The notes under the pieces are model-generated. The model made no database searches. It was not told the origin of the DNA and saw only the letters and a program-made list of their open reading frames with translations. Position numbers and translations under genes: made by a program. Shown piece by piece: positions 48,943 to 59,483 of a stretch of 64,000 bases of DNA (position 1 is its first letter; the number at the start of each line of letters is the position of its first letter). Source of the stretch: Ascidia mentula (taxonomy: Eukaryota; Chordata; Ascidiacea; Phlebobranchia; Ascidiidae). The DNA is taken from the NCBI GenBank assembly GCA_947561715.1, contig OX387197.1, forward strand, positions 19,018,266 through 19,082,265. Reading direction: 5' to 3'.

Positions 48943-50316
48943 TTAGTATGGTGACCTTGATCTTGATCGTCTGTCTGGTGAGTGGTCTCTGGACCTGGAT
49001 CTGGATCTTGAGCGATTGCGAGGTGAGTAGGATGGTGACCTTCTTGGACTTCTAGACCTTCCTCTGGATGTTGATCGTGACTCCCGATCCAACTTCACCC
49101 TTATGTAAGAAGTTTCTCCCTGCAATATTATGTGTAGAAAACAATTCAAAAGACGTAATGGATCTTGCTAAGTTATCTATTTATCCAGATTTGAGTAGAT
49201 TTTCATGTTCAACTTCTGCATATACAGTTGGAGTTAGATACAAGTGTAATGGCAATTTTTATTCTTCAGAATGCAAAAGATGTATTACCTGTGTTCTCTA
49301 GTCAGACATTTGAAAGTCAATTTGAAACCTTTGCCTACCTCATGTGACTTAAACTTTGTGTCATCCAAGTGGCGCACAGCAAACTTCATGTCATCTTTGT
49401 TCACAAAATCCACAATGCCGCTGCCATCCTTGTATACATCAGAGTAAGACACATCCCCAGCCTCTCGCATATGGTCCTTTAAATCTTGCCAACTTCCTGT
49501 TGGCGGAAGACCTTGACCAAAGAATAAACTTTAAATTGATCAGTGGTTCCAAACCTTTTCTTGTCTGCGACCAACTCTTGAAAAAAGTTTTGTGTTGGAA
49601 CCATCCAATAAGATATTGTGACAACAAGATAATTTAAAAAAGAAGGATATATCAAGAAACAGGGTCATTTTTTTACCTGTAACCAAAACCCTGTACTTTG
49701 TTCTCTGTGAAGGCCCACCACCTCTGTCACCACCACCTCTGTCGCCACCACCTCTACCTCTGAAAGAGTTATGGTCAGACCTTGCAAAAAAGTTTGATTG
49801 TTTAGGGTGTTCCACGCGCACCCGGTACCCATCGAAGTTGTATCCATTTCTGCCACTTACTGCATCATCTGCATCCCTGCAATGAAGTGATAATTAAAAC
49901 AGAAGGATTTGTAAAGATAAGCTAATTTAAAACATGTACCCAGCAAAATGTTACATGTTACAGCCCAGTGAAATAAAGCACTCTCACTCAAATTTATTAA
50001 GGGAAAGACTTACCGCAACTTGTTAGTGCAATTGCATGTAAGTTGCCCGCCTCCAAAGCAGGGTTAATGAATGCGGAAAAAAGTAGCATGGGTTGCATTA
50101 GAGCATGTATGTTAACAAAATCACAATACTTCTAACAAATAAAAAAAATTACCTTGCATCTTCGAATTCAACAAATGCAAATGGTGGACCGCGGCGATTC
50201 TTTAAGGTGACGCCACGAATTCGACCATATTTATAAAACAGATCCTCCACTTCTTTTTCACGTACATCTGGCGGCAAGTTGCCCACGTATACACGGCTAT
50301 CACCGTGACCACCCAT
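48943..50316 (-). CDS. SRSF1: SRSF1-like serine/arginine-rich splicing factor
   Basis: Four exons, 50316-50153, 49876-49677, 49511-49339 and 49119-48943, give 237 residues. RRM1 has RNP2 ([10 protein letters not shown]) and RNP1 ([12 protein letters not shown]). A glycine-rich linker with RGGGDRGGG repeats follows. The second, pseudo-RRM has the invariant [13 protein letters not shown] of SRSF1/SRSF9, at about residues 128-140. The RS domain ([19 protein letters not shown] and more) ends the protein. Known role: binds exonic enhancers, promotes U1 and U2AF recruitment, shuttles under SR-kinase control. SRSF9 has a very short RS tail, so SRSF1 fits better. It lies head-to-head with MMS22L, 747 bp apart. 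Confidence 0.95.
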
Positions 50317-51063
50317 TATTACTACGACAGATATGTAACAGTGTACAGAATAACAAAACTACGGACTTCAATTTGACCACGCGGATATAACAAGCAGCCA
50401 GCCAACAATACAAATTGCAAAAGTAACAGAAAGAAAGAAAGCAGTCAAGTTATTGACACGTGACCGTGGCCACTCAACCATAATACCAAGTTTCGATCTT
50501 CGATTGATATTAGTTAACTAATTTCAACGTTTTATTTACCATTGCCAGTAAAACAAAATATTGCAAACGGGCGTTTTACAAAAAGGCTTTTTATCAATGG
50601 CTGTACTGCTTGTGACAGCGTTGCATTCAGAAAGAGACGAAAGATTATCTTTACCGACATACGATCTAGGAAGGCGTGTAACTTCTTTAGCCCACCTCAG
50701 ATCATCCTGGGAACGAATCCGAAATAGATTTTAATTTCATTTTACTTTTACAGTGCGGGACAAGCGCATAAAGGGCGCCATAGCCAACCTTGACCAATAC
50801 TGCTAGATTTGCGCCACCTGGTGAAGTTTCTGTCGCGGGAAATTTGTTTCCTACTAATGGTTTCATTTCGTTTTGTTGTGAGTTTTCTAGAGCCAATAAC
50901 ATGTTTTAAGTGGGCTGCATACCCAGCCACTGCATGAACACCACAAAGTGTAAGTCTTCGGCTATGGCCTAATCAAAAGCATTTTGCATGTTTTTGTATA
51001 TGCATTGCACTGTTTCAAAATTTAATCCTCTGTTCTAGCCTTTGATTCAGGCGGTTTATTAAT
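50317..51063. promoter_or_regulatory. Probable bidirectional promoter region of SRSF1 and MMS22L
   Basis: A 747-bp gap between two divergent start codons with no supported coding sequence. Both promoters must lie here or in upstream noncoding exons. I see no clear TATA box or named factor site. A CACGTG E-box lies near 50458. Confidence 0.4.
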
Positions 51064-54000
51064 ATGAATTTTGATGGCTCCATTACCCCACCCCTAACTG
51101 ATGATGAAAACGAAAACCTGGAGTCTTTGGAATTGGATTCTTCCCCAATTTTGCAAAAGAAAATGAGACTTGACATTTTGAGCACTGATGGGCTTGCAGA
51201 GGTACCCAGTAGCAGGATTGCAAATGACAACACAGTTATTGAGCATGTGGAATTGATTGGTGGATTATCTGGAGACAACATACACATGTAAGCCACATTG
51301 GAAAAAATTTCGGATAAATCCTCCGCACGCTTTTGCGAACATTTGCCGATAATCTGCGCAATATTAATTAGCTAATGCATTAACATAAGAAAAAACATTA
51401 CGATTGTCCGCACAATTAACGATCGCCGAAAAAAATCCTTCACATGCAAAAAGAAACTTTCTAATCTGGCATGTAAGTGCCCAATGATGCAACTTTTGTT
51501 TTCCATGACTGCTGTTGTTCGATGGTGTTTGTATAATTTAGCCTACTTGCAATCAGGGACTTTAGATTGGGTTTGTTCTGTGATTAAAAGTGTGTAAAAT
51601 GTTGAAGCAAACCCATGCAACATTTGATATGCAAACTTGAAGTATGATTGATAAGAATTGTTCTTCTGGCATTTAATTTTTTTTTTTTTACTTTAGAAAC
51701 TTAAATGCCAGAAGAACAATTCTTATCAATTAGTATGCCTGGCAGCAAAAATAGCAGTATATTTGAAGTATGACTATTTTTATTCAATATATTCATTCCA
51801 AAATCGACCTTTTCTAACGTCACTTGTTGTGCGTGACACAGGTGGAAACTTCTCTGTTGCAAAATTACGTTTGCAAACATTTATTGTTAAGAATACATGT
51901 TTCACTTATTCAAATAGAATCTGCCCAGAGCTGTCTGACTTTTTGCTTACGCATTCCTACATTTTGTAGAATTTGTATGGAGGAGAAATTCAGAAGTGAG
52001 ACAGACGTGAAAGGAAGGTTTTACAGAGGTGAGCATTGGTACTGACCTTACTGATGGAATTAATTTTTAAACAAATGTGCTTGTAGCACAATCTGGCCAC
52101 TGTTAATTCTGATTTTTATTTCTTAATAAGACACTTAAACAGAGAATAACATTATTTTGTTTTTAAGGTTTAACGCAGCTTCAAGGCCTGCAAAATTTGG
52201 AAAATGACAGTTCTATGCTGAAAGATGAAAGTGCCACCCAGTGTCTTTTAAAATTATTTAATGATATCAGTCTTTTTTGTAGTTCTCCCCACCCAGAAGG
52301 TTAGAATGTTTTATTTGGCTCAGTATTAATATATTTTGAGTTTGTGATCTAAAATACAAAATGCAAATTTAAATTCCTATTGTAAACAACGCTTTAAAAT
52401 TCACAAGAAATAAACCCCAGCTTTGAACAAATAAGACAGCCAAAGCTGAGATGCTTGATACATGAGCTGACATTTCAAACACAACTGTGTTCATCGTCAG
52501 CACTACTTTTGATGTAGCACTGATGATGAACACAGTTGTTTTTAAAATTTATGTATGGCATTGTGCTTTCTTATTCCAAGTAGTAAGCTCCAAGTTTACA
52601 CTTAGGCACATCCCTTGTACATATATTTTTTAGACTTAGTTTACACCATAAAGAAAATGTTGTGTATGCTGTGCAATGAACTGTCATCAATTGATCGATA
52701 CACACAAACTCCAGCATGCCGAAGTTATATAAAGAAGTACATAAGATCAAGTAAGTTCCAAAATCATCTGTAAGGGTATGTTGGCTACTTTGGCAGTTGA
52801 CCTCTAAAACTTTTTAGGTAAACCAACATTTCTTCATGAGTGCGATGACGCAAACCTAATTGATTACTTTCACTTCTACATCAAAAGCCATACCTGTCTC
52901 ATTGAAGTTGTACATCTTCTTCCAAATACACACCAAATATCAAAACTGGAAGTATGTATTGAGGATCTAAATATTGCTTTCTAGATCCAGTTGTTCAAAA
53001 GCAATGCATAGGGTGCAGCAACATGTCTATGTTTTAAAGTGTGATTGAGAATCATACAACATTTTTCAGATACTCCACTTCCATGGACAGCCGTTAAGTG
53101 AGTACACTGAAGTTGGTCACCAAATATGCAGCAAAGTTATCTTGGACTTATTGTCGACAAGCACAAATCTTTTCAAGCAATTTGTTGGCGAGGATAATAG
53201 TAAGTTTTTTATTTTTACCGAAATAAAGTTTCATTGGTGATTAAATGCAAAATAAATTTAAAAGTTTTGGCAGATATATCTTCCACCTAAAAAGCATAGA
53301 ACAAATTGACTATTTATTCACATAAGATTACATGTTTTGTGTTTAAGCTTCATTCATGTATTGGAAAACTTTGCTATCGAAGTCTCCATTTCCATGTCAG
53401 TGTTTTCAAGATTTTCTATCCACTAAAATTGCCAAGTTGGTTGGTGAACAGCAATTTTGGATTATCCTGAACACGTTGTTGTCAAACATTCTTTTAAACG
53501 CCCAATCTAAAAACAACGACCTGACAAACATCACAAGCACGATTCAATTTGAAGGCCTTTCCTCTGCCTTATCCTTTGCATGGTGGTGGATGAGAGATAT
53601 GGTTTGTGTTAATTAGTACTTTATTACTATGCCAATGACTTTATGTTTAACTACTGCTGTTCTTTTGGACTGGGGATGCACAACTCAAACCGTTATTCAT
53701 GCCTTATTGGTTGTTAACTATCTATCGCATGCCAAACACTTGTTACAAGTGACTTGTGTGATATTTTTTAGGGGCAATGTCCTAAAAAAACATTGTTGGT
53801 CAAATTCACCACCACATGCCATTTTCTAACCGGTGGTCTTCTAATTTTGACATACATGCCCATCCATGTAGTGCACCCCTGATATAAACCAACTACTGCA
53901 TACAAACAATGCATTTGTGAGGCGTCACAAGATCGTTCTCTTCCTAACTTACTGTTATTTACATGCTTTTTTCCATATAATATAGAACCCATTTATAAAC

Positions 54001-57000
54001 AGCAATACAAAGTCCACAAAAGATTACACAAATACTGTTACTTTCATAATCTTAATTGGATTTTTAACTTCAACATGTTTTTTTTCTGCAGCCATTTGAA
54101 TGTGATGCAAAATATCCTTTAAACCTTGTCTCTCGCCTTTTGCGCTTATCCTTACGAAACTGTGAATCAGAAGACGAAGTTCTTACCTTTCATCTCACCT
54201 GTTACCGAGACGTCATCAGGCACATGCGAAAACAATCAGCTCTACCTGTATGGAGTAGTGCTGAGCTTGCACCTTATCATCTTTTGTGGCATCATTACAG
54301 TCCAAAGTTTTTGTTGCCCAAAGCTAGAATCTCCACTGGCATAAGTAATCTTTTAATTTCTTGTATCGTGGTGTATTAGGTTGTTGTATCACTGGAGAAC
54401 CGAGTTTTGTGCTTGAAAAAATTGCAAACCACATATACTTCTGATCTAATAAAGACCAACTGCTGGTTTTTGTAAACACATAATTTATTAAAAGTAACGC
54501 TTTGTGTTAGCATGTTTAATTTTTACATATTATTTTACAACTGGTTAAAATTATGTAGCATCAGAGAACCACGTTGACTTTAACAGACAAATTGTGAAAG
54601 CCAACAAAATATATAAACCAAACTTTCTTGGTGTAAAATTGCGTATATATATCCTTATAATGATGGAGCTACACCAACCGCGTCAATTAAACTGATGATG
54701 GCATAAGTCTTTGCTAAAGTGTTTTTAAACATGACAATGTTAATAGCAATATGGGCCAGTATTTTTATACTCAGAATTATATTTAAATGTTTTTAAAATT
54801 TCAGACTAAGTGATAAGTGAATTGAATAATTCGTTGAAACATCTCAATTCCTGTTATTTACCACTTCTACAGGCATCCAGCAGTACTTTACTAAAGAAAT
54901 GTCAGTTGAGGATTTGTTGTCCAAATGTCGCAACTTAACCAACTTTGACTTCAATACTTCCTCCCACGATGATATTGACAGCTTCATCGTCTTCCTTAAT
55001 GTTCTTTCTATTGTAGCACAAGAAAATGGTGGAGAACCTTGGAGTAAAATTAGTGACAGGTTTGAAAATGTGACTAAATGCGTTTTTTGTTAATCTATGA
55101 TATCAATCCAGGCATCAAATGGATTGCTGTCAGTAAATAGGTTATGATGAGTTTTGAGTGAATGATATCCAACTAAAACCACCCTAACTATTTGTAACTA
55201 ATTAAACTATAGAGAAATAAAAAACATATACTCATTGCTTGCTTGCATATGTGTTTTTACACGTAGTTACACAACTGTGGTTTGCAGAGTTTATAACAGA
55301 TTTTTGCCTTTTTGTAATAAAGGTTGTTATCAAAAATCCAGTTGTCAACCTTAAAACACATGGATGAAGGGGCTCTACACCGATTCTTCTGTCTTATACT
55401 TGTGTTATTGATGTCATTGTCAAAAGTGAATGCTAAAAATGCACTTGAAGAGTGGTTAACGCTGATTGAAAACTCAAACCTTGCTGGTGGGAAATTTGCC
55501 TTTTCCACCCAGAAAGTGCTTTCAATAGGTTTGTTTTTGCATCTACATCATTGTGATTTGCATATTTTTTTTTATTACAACAACAAAATTCAGGAAAGCA
55601 ATACATAACAGCCTGTCGTCAGACCTAATCTTTATTTTTGCTGTGCAGGATTTTTTTCCATTGTGTCTATTTGCAATGAAAAGCAATTTTCATTTGAATC
55701 TATTGCCAAAAAGATGGCCAAAAGCTTCTCTGTCATTTGCAGGTACTTTGTCCCAACAATGAAGTGTCATTCCCAAACAATCGTACATATATATATATAT
55801 ATACATCACATTGGCTCTATCTGTAATCGGGGAATCAAAACATATAAACTTTAGAAGTAGACTAGAATCTAAAACAACTTGACTTGTTTAGGTTGTTAAC
55901 AAGTGATGCTAAAGCATCCCAACGAGAAGAAATATGGAAAATATTTACTTTGTATGTTGAAAACTTGGTGTCATTGCTTCAAACCTCTACAGTGCATTGC
56001 TTGGGCCAGGTACATAATTTTTGTTTTTAGTACCGGTATGTGTTTATGTGAGCTGCAGGCAGATGGCCACTGTTTCAACCTATAAGGTCTTTGCCACTCT
56101 TGTAGAAGATCTTGCCAACCAAATGGTCAGCCAGTGGTGACAAGACAATCACTGTATAGTTGACTTTTTTTGCAGGCAGAGTTATTAGAGCAAGGCAGTA
56201 TTAAGATGGTTCTTTCTTCTTGTCAACCACATGAAGAGGCATACATTGCATCTAATGTGTTTGAAATTCTAACTACTTTGAGGTATTTTTGTGGAAGAAA
56301 ACGTTTTCTGCATTTAAAACATAATTTTATGGACTTCAAAGAAGCATGTTCATTACCTGTAATAAATCACAAATTCATACAAATCATCTATGTGGATTTG
56401 AACAATCAGTTATTTAGTCATAATCTTATCCCATGCCTGTTCACTATATTTTTTTATCAACTATGTAGTGAATGGACAAAGGGAAAAGCTGTCAACAGCA
56501 GTGTGGTGTTGCTTTTTGATTGTATTGGCAAAGACATTATAGCATGGCTGAAGAAAGTATGTTCATCGAGTGAACCACCTACGGATTGTTGTGACATAAT
56601 TTGTCATTTATCCACCCTGTCTAACACAATGTAAGTTATTTAAGCAAGAAAAACATTAATCACATCTGAGGTACCTAAATATATATTTGCTGTTTTTGCA
56701 ACTTGTGGTTAAACACAGGGCATCAAAAGCACCAAAACAAATTACAATCCTTCTTGATCACATTTGGATCATTGTTAAATTCCTATTTAGAACATCCTGA
56801 TATAATGAAAAACTGCAATTAATGCAAACGATACAGATTTTTTTTAAATAAAGTTGTTTTTTTTCGAATTGTTGAAGAGCAAACAAAAGTCCTTTGTCTT
56901 TCAGTTGTTTTAGATATATAAATATATCGCCTATAATTTGGCATCGTCAGAATTGTATTGATACTGTCGATGCTGAATGATAGGTGATATATATATATCT

Positions 57001-59308
57001 AAAACAACTGAAAGACAAGTGACTTTGGTTTGCTCTTCGACAACTTGCTACTAAATCAGATACCAAGTCTTTGTTACCATAAGACTGTCAGTAGATTCCC
57101 ATACATGATTTTAAGAGTTCTATTTTTCTCCAAGGCAAATACTTTTGTGAAGACACAGCAACAACAATTTATAAATCGCATTTTTAGTTGACAACTTTTT
57201 CATTGCGTTTGCGACTTGTTTGTGATCTCCATGACATGTATAATTGTAGAAACATAAAGGATTCCAATTCATCTATATCATTTATGTGTCTGTGGAAATT
57301 CTTTGCAAGTGAAGGCCGAGTGAATCCTGCCATACGGTGTGCGTATCTAACAAATATCTTAAACAATGAATTGTTAACTAAAGAATCCTCACATGAGTTT
57401 GAAGAATTTGCAGTACAAGGCTGGATAAGGTGTTGTTACAGTCTGAATGAAGAAAATCTGCAAAATCTTAACAGGTATATATAGCAAAGTGTCGTGATTA
57501 GTGTCACTTTAATGTGTGTGTATTTTTGTATATTTTAGTTAAGTGTTTGTTATTTTCTCAAATGTCTATTGGTGGTTTAGATTATCCTGGTGTTTTTGCC
57601 AGTTCTAAAAATAGAAAGTTCTTTGTTATGTTGCACAGTTTACAAATAATACTTCACTTGGCTATTTTTTTATACCTACCAATTAAACTGATAAAAATGC
57701 TGGTTATTGTGTAAGCTGCAGACAGATGGCCACTGTTTCGACCTAAAAGGTCTCATCAGTGCAGCTGGTGTGACTTTCAGACGACTTTGCTGACCAAAAG
57801 GCCAAGCAAAGACTTCCACTTTGTGGTGACTAGTCCTTTTAGGTCGAAACAATGGCCATCTGTCTGCAGCTTACACAATTCATTGGCTCCACTTTGCTTA
57901 TCCTGGTTATTGTTTCAATTTATCACCTACAATGTACAACCTTATCACCGTTAATAGGGAAATAGTGAAGCTACATGTAATGCGTGAATTCAGTCCAGAG
58001 GAAGGAAATGATTTTAACTTAAACATCTTTGTAACGACTCTATTTCAACGATTCCAACAATCCAGGGTAAAGGAATCGGAATCTAAAAAAATATTTTTAC
58101 CAAATTTTGCCGTTTTTCATTTCAGAATTTTAAGGATCGTGTGTCTGTTTCAACTACGGCCTGTCGGTTGTTCATGCCAACTGTTGAAAGTGCTGTACGT
58201 GCTATCAAAGCACCTTCTGCTGATGTAAAAACAGTCATGTGTGCATACTGTTGTGTTGGCAGAATAATGCAGGAATGCACAAATCTGCTATTTTCAAGTG
58301 TAAGTAATAACAAAGTTGTTACCGGGAAACATTGGCCACTGGCGATGACACTCAGTCCCAACCTAAATTTCTTTCCAAGGGAAAATCGTCGTATGTATCG
58401 AAAGTGATGGAAAACTTTATTTTGTTATCAAATGCAATTCCGCTTTCTTCGTTTATCAACAATGCACTTCTTCATACCTTGCACAAGGTAATATTAGCTT
58501 TGCAACTGTGCAATCAAAAGCAAAGACTAAGATTACGATTTTGATCATTGTACTAAATTCATCAACATGCACAGTTCAACTTTATTGCATGTCAAGCTTT
58601 TTGTTCAAATTCAATCCCGGTTATTTGGTTTGGATAATAACTTGTTAACATTGGTTTTTAGTTTATTTTGGGCTTGCTTACTTTGGGCAAAAAGTCTATT
58701 TACCTGCAGAAAACCCTTACTGAGATTTTTAAACTGCACTTGACACGGTAAGTGCTTTAAATATGACCAGCAAACATCCTTTTGACTGAAAGTTTTCTTC
58801 GAGGTGGTCGTGTTTTACAACTGTTGGAAGTTCGAAATACCCTCATCCATTTTTAAAAATTCTTCTTCACCCAACTCTTACACAAGAGGACAAAGATTTG
58901 TTTCTTAAATACTTGCTTGTTAATTGCACAAGCAACAGCGCTGTAGACAAAATGACTATTGTAAGTGTGAAAAGTATTTGGTGTTTTGTTGTTTGAGTTT
59001 GTAAAGTTAATTAAATGTATTTTAAACACAATACCATAGGCAGGGGCACCACTTGGACATAATAATTTAACAGAGTTATTTGGGGATGTTTTATCTCTCA
59101 ACAACCTTAGTTTTCTGTGTAGATTGTGGAGCTACTACATTTTTGGCTTGCGCAACAACCAATGAATGACCAGAGTGATCCAGTGGAAAGTGATACCCTT
59201 CCTGGATTTATTCCATTACTACAGCAAGCACGGATACAACTGCGATTTAATCAGACATTGGTGGACAAAACCAACAATATTTTGCATAACATAAGAAACG
59301 CTTCCTGA
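51064..59308 (+). CDS. MMS22L: MMS22L homologue, DNA replication repair protein
   Basis: About 22 exons, all in phase, give 1112 residues: 51064-51287, 51970-52028, 52168-52299, 52634-52750, 52818-52951, 53070-53199, 53348-53601, 54092-54344, 54873-55059, 55323-55528, 55649-55742, 55892-56009, 56176-56282, 56469-56630, 56719-56773, 57188-57474, 57958-58066, 58126-58299, 58380-58487, 58662-58747, 58804-58960, 59123-59308. MMS22L with TONSL helps RAD51 loading at stalled forks. No catalytic domain is expected. Recognised by collinear similarity to vertebrate MMS22L: LHFHGQPLSEYTEVGHQ, ALSFAWWWMRD, AVQGWIRCC (about residue 819-827) and GKSSYVSKVMENF. The divergence is high, as usual for this protein. 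The exon at 56719-56773 is the least certain. Four inverted-repeat elements sit in its introns. Confidence 0.8.
51647..51730. repeat. Perfect 30-bp inverted repeat (hairpin) in MMS22L intron 1
   Basis: Arms 51647-51676 and 51701-51730 are exact reverse complements (attgataagaattgttctt...). They are separated by a 24-bp T-rich loop. AGTATG occurs just outside both arms and could be a target duplication. It is either a very young MITE or a hairpin RNA source. Confidence 0.75.
52480..52540. repeat. Short imperfect palindrome in an MMS22L intron
   Basis: acaactgtgttcatcgtcag is mirrored by ctgatgatgaacacagttgt, with a short centre (cactacttttgatgtagca) that is itself partly palindromic. No coding capacity and no clear target duplication. 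Confidence 0.6.
56048..56165. repeat. Partial copy of the 57.8-kb MITE family
   Basis: gagctgcaggcagatggcca and ctgtttcaacctataaggtc match the left arm of the element at 57706-57879 with several changes. The right part (agtggtgacaagacaatcac) is too diverged to pair well. It lies in the MMS22L intron that ends at the exon starting at 56176. Confidence 0.6.
56871..57044. repeat. Nested inverted repeat (MITE-like) in an MMS22L intron
   Basis: Outer arms gttgaagagcaaac and gtttgctcttcgacaac bracket inner arms tgtctttcagttgttttaga and tctaaaacaactgaaagaca, an AT stretch, and a central palindrome gcatcgtcag/ctgtcgatgc. About 174 bp long, non-coding. Confidence 0.75.
57706..57879. repeat. Inverted-repeat MITE, best copy of a local family
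   Basis: Arms attgtgtaagctgcagacag... and ...ctgtctgcagcttacacaat are near-perfect reverse complements over about 48 bp (one mismatch at cactgttt/aaacaatg). The centre includes caaagacttccactttgtgg. Other copies are at 13095-13405, 45334-45385 and 56048-56165. It is non-coding and lies in an MMS22L intron. Confidence 0.8.
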
Positions 59309-59342
59309 CAGAGCTCTAATTTCACATTTAAAACATATTGTC

Positions 59343-59348
59343 AATAAA
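59343..59348 (+). terminator. Polyadenylation signal of MMS22L
   Basis: AATAAA 35 bp after the MMS22L stop codon, within the short gap to the convergent AtuA-type gene. Confidence 0.55.
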
Positions 59349-59483
59349 ATATAATTGTATCGTCCCATGCCAATAATTGAAAGAAAATTGCACTGATAAC
59401 ATAGGCTAGAAGGAACAATAATTTATAACAACAAAATTAATACAGAAATCACAGTGCAGATTGGGTTTGGATGCTTCCATTAT

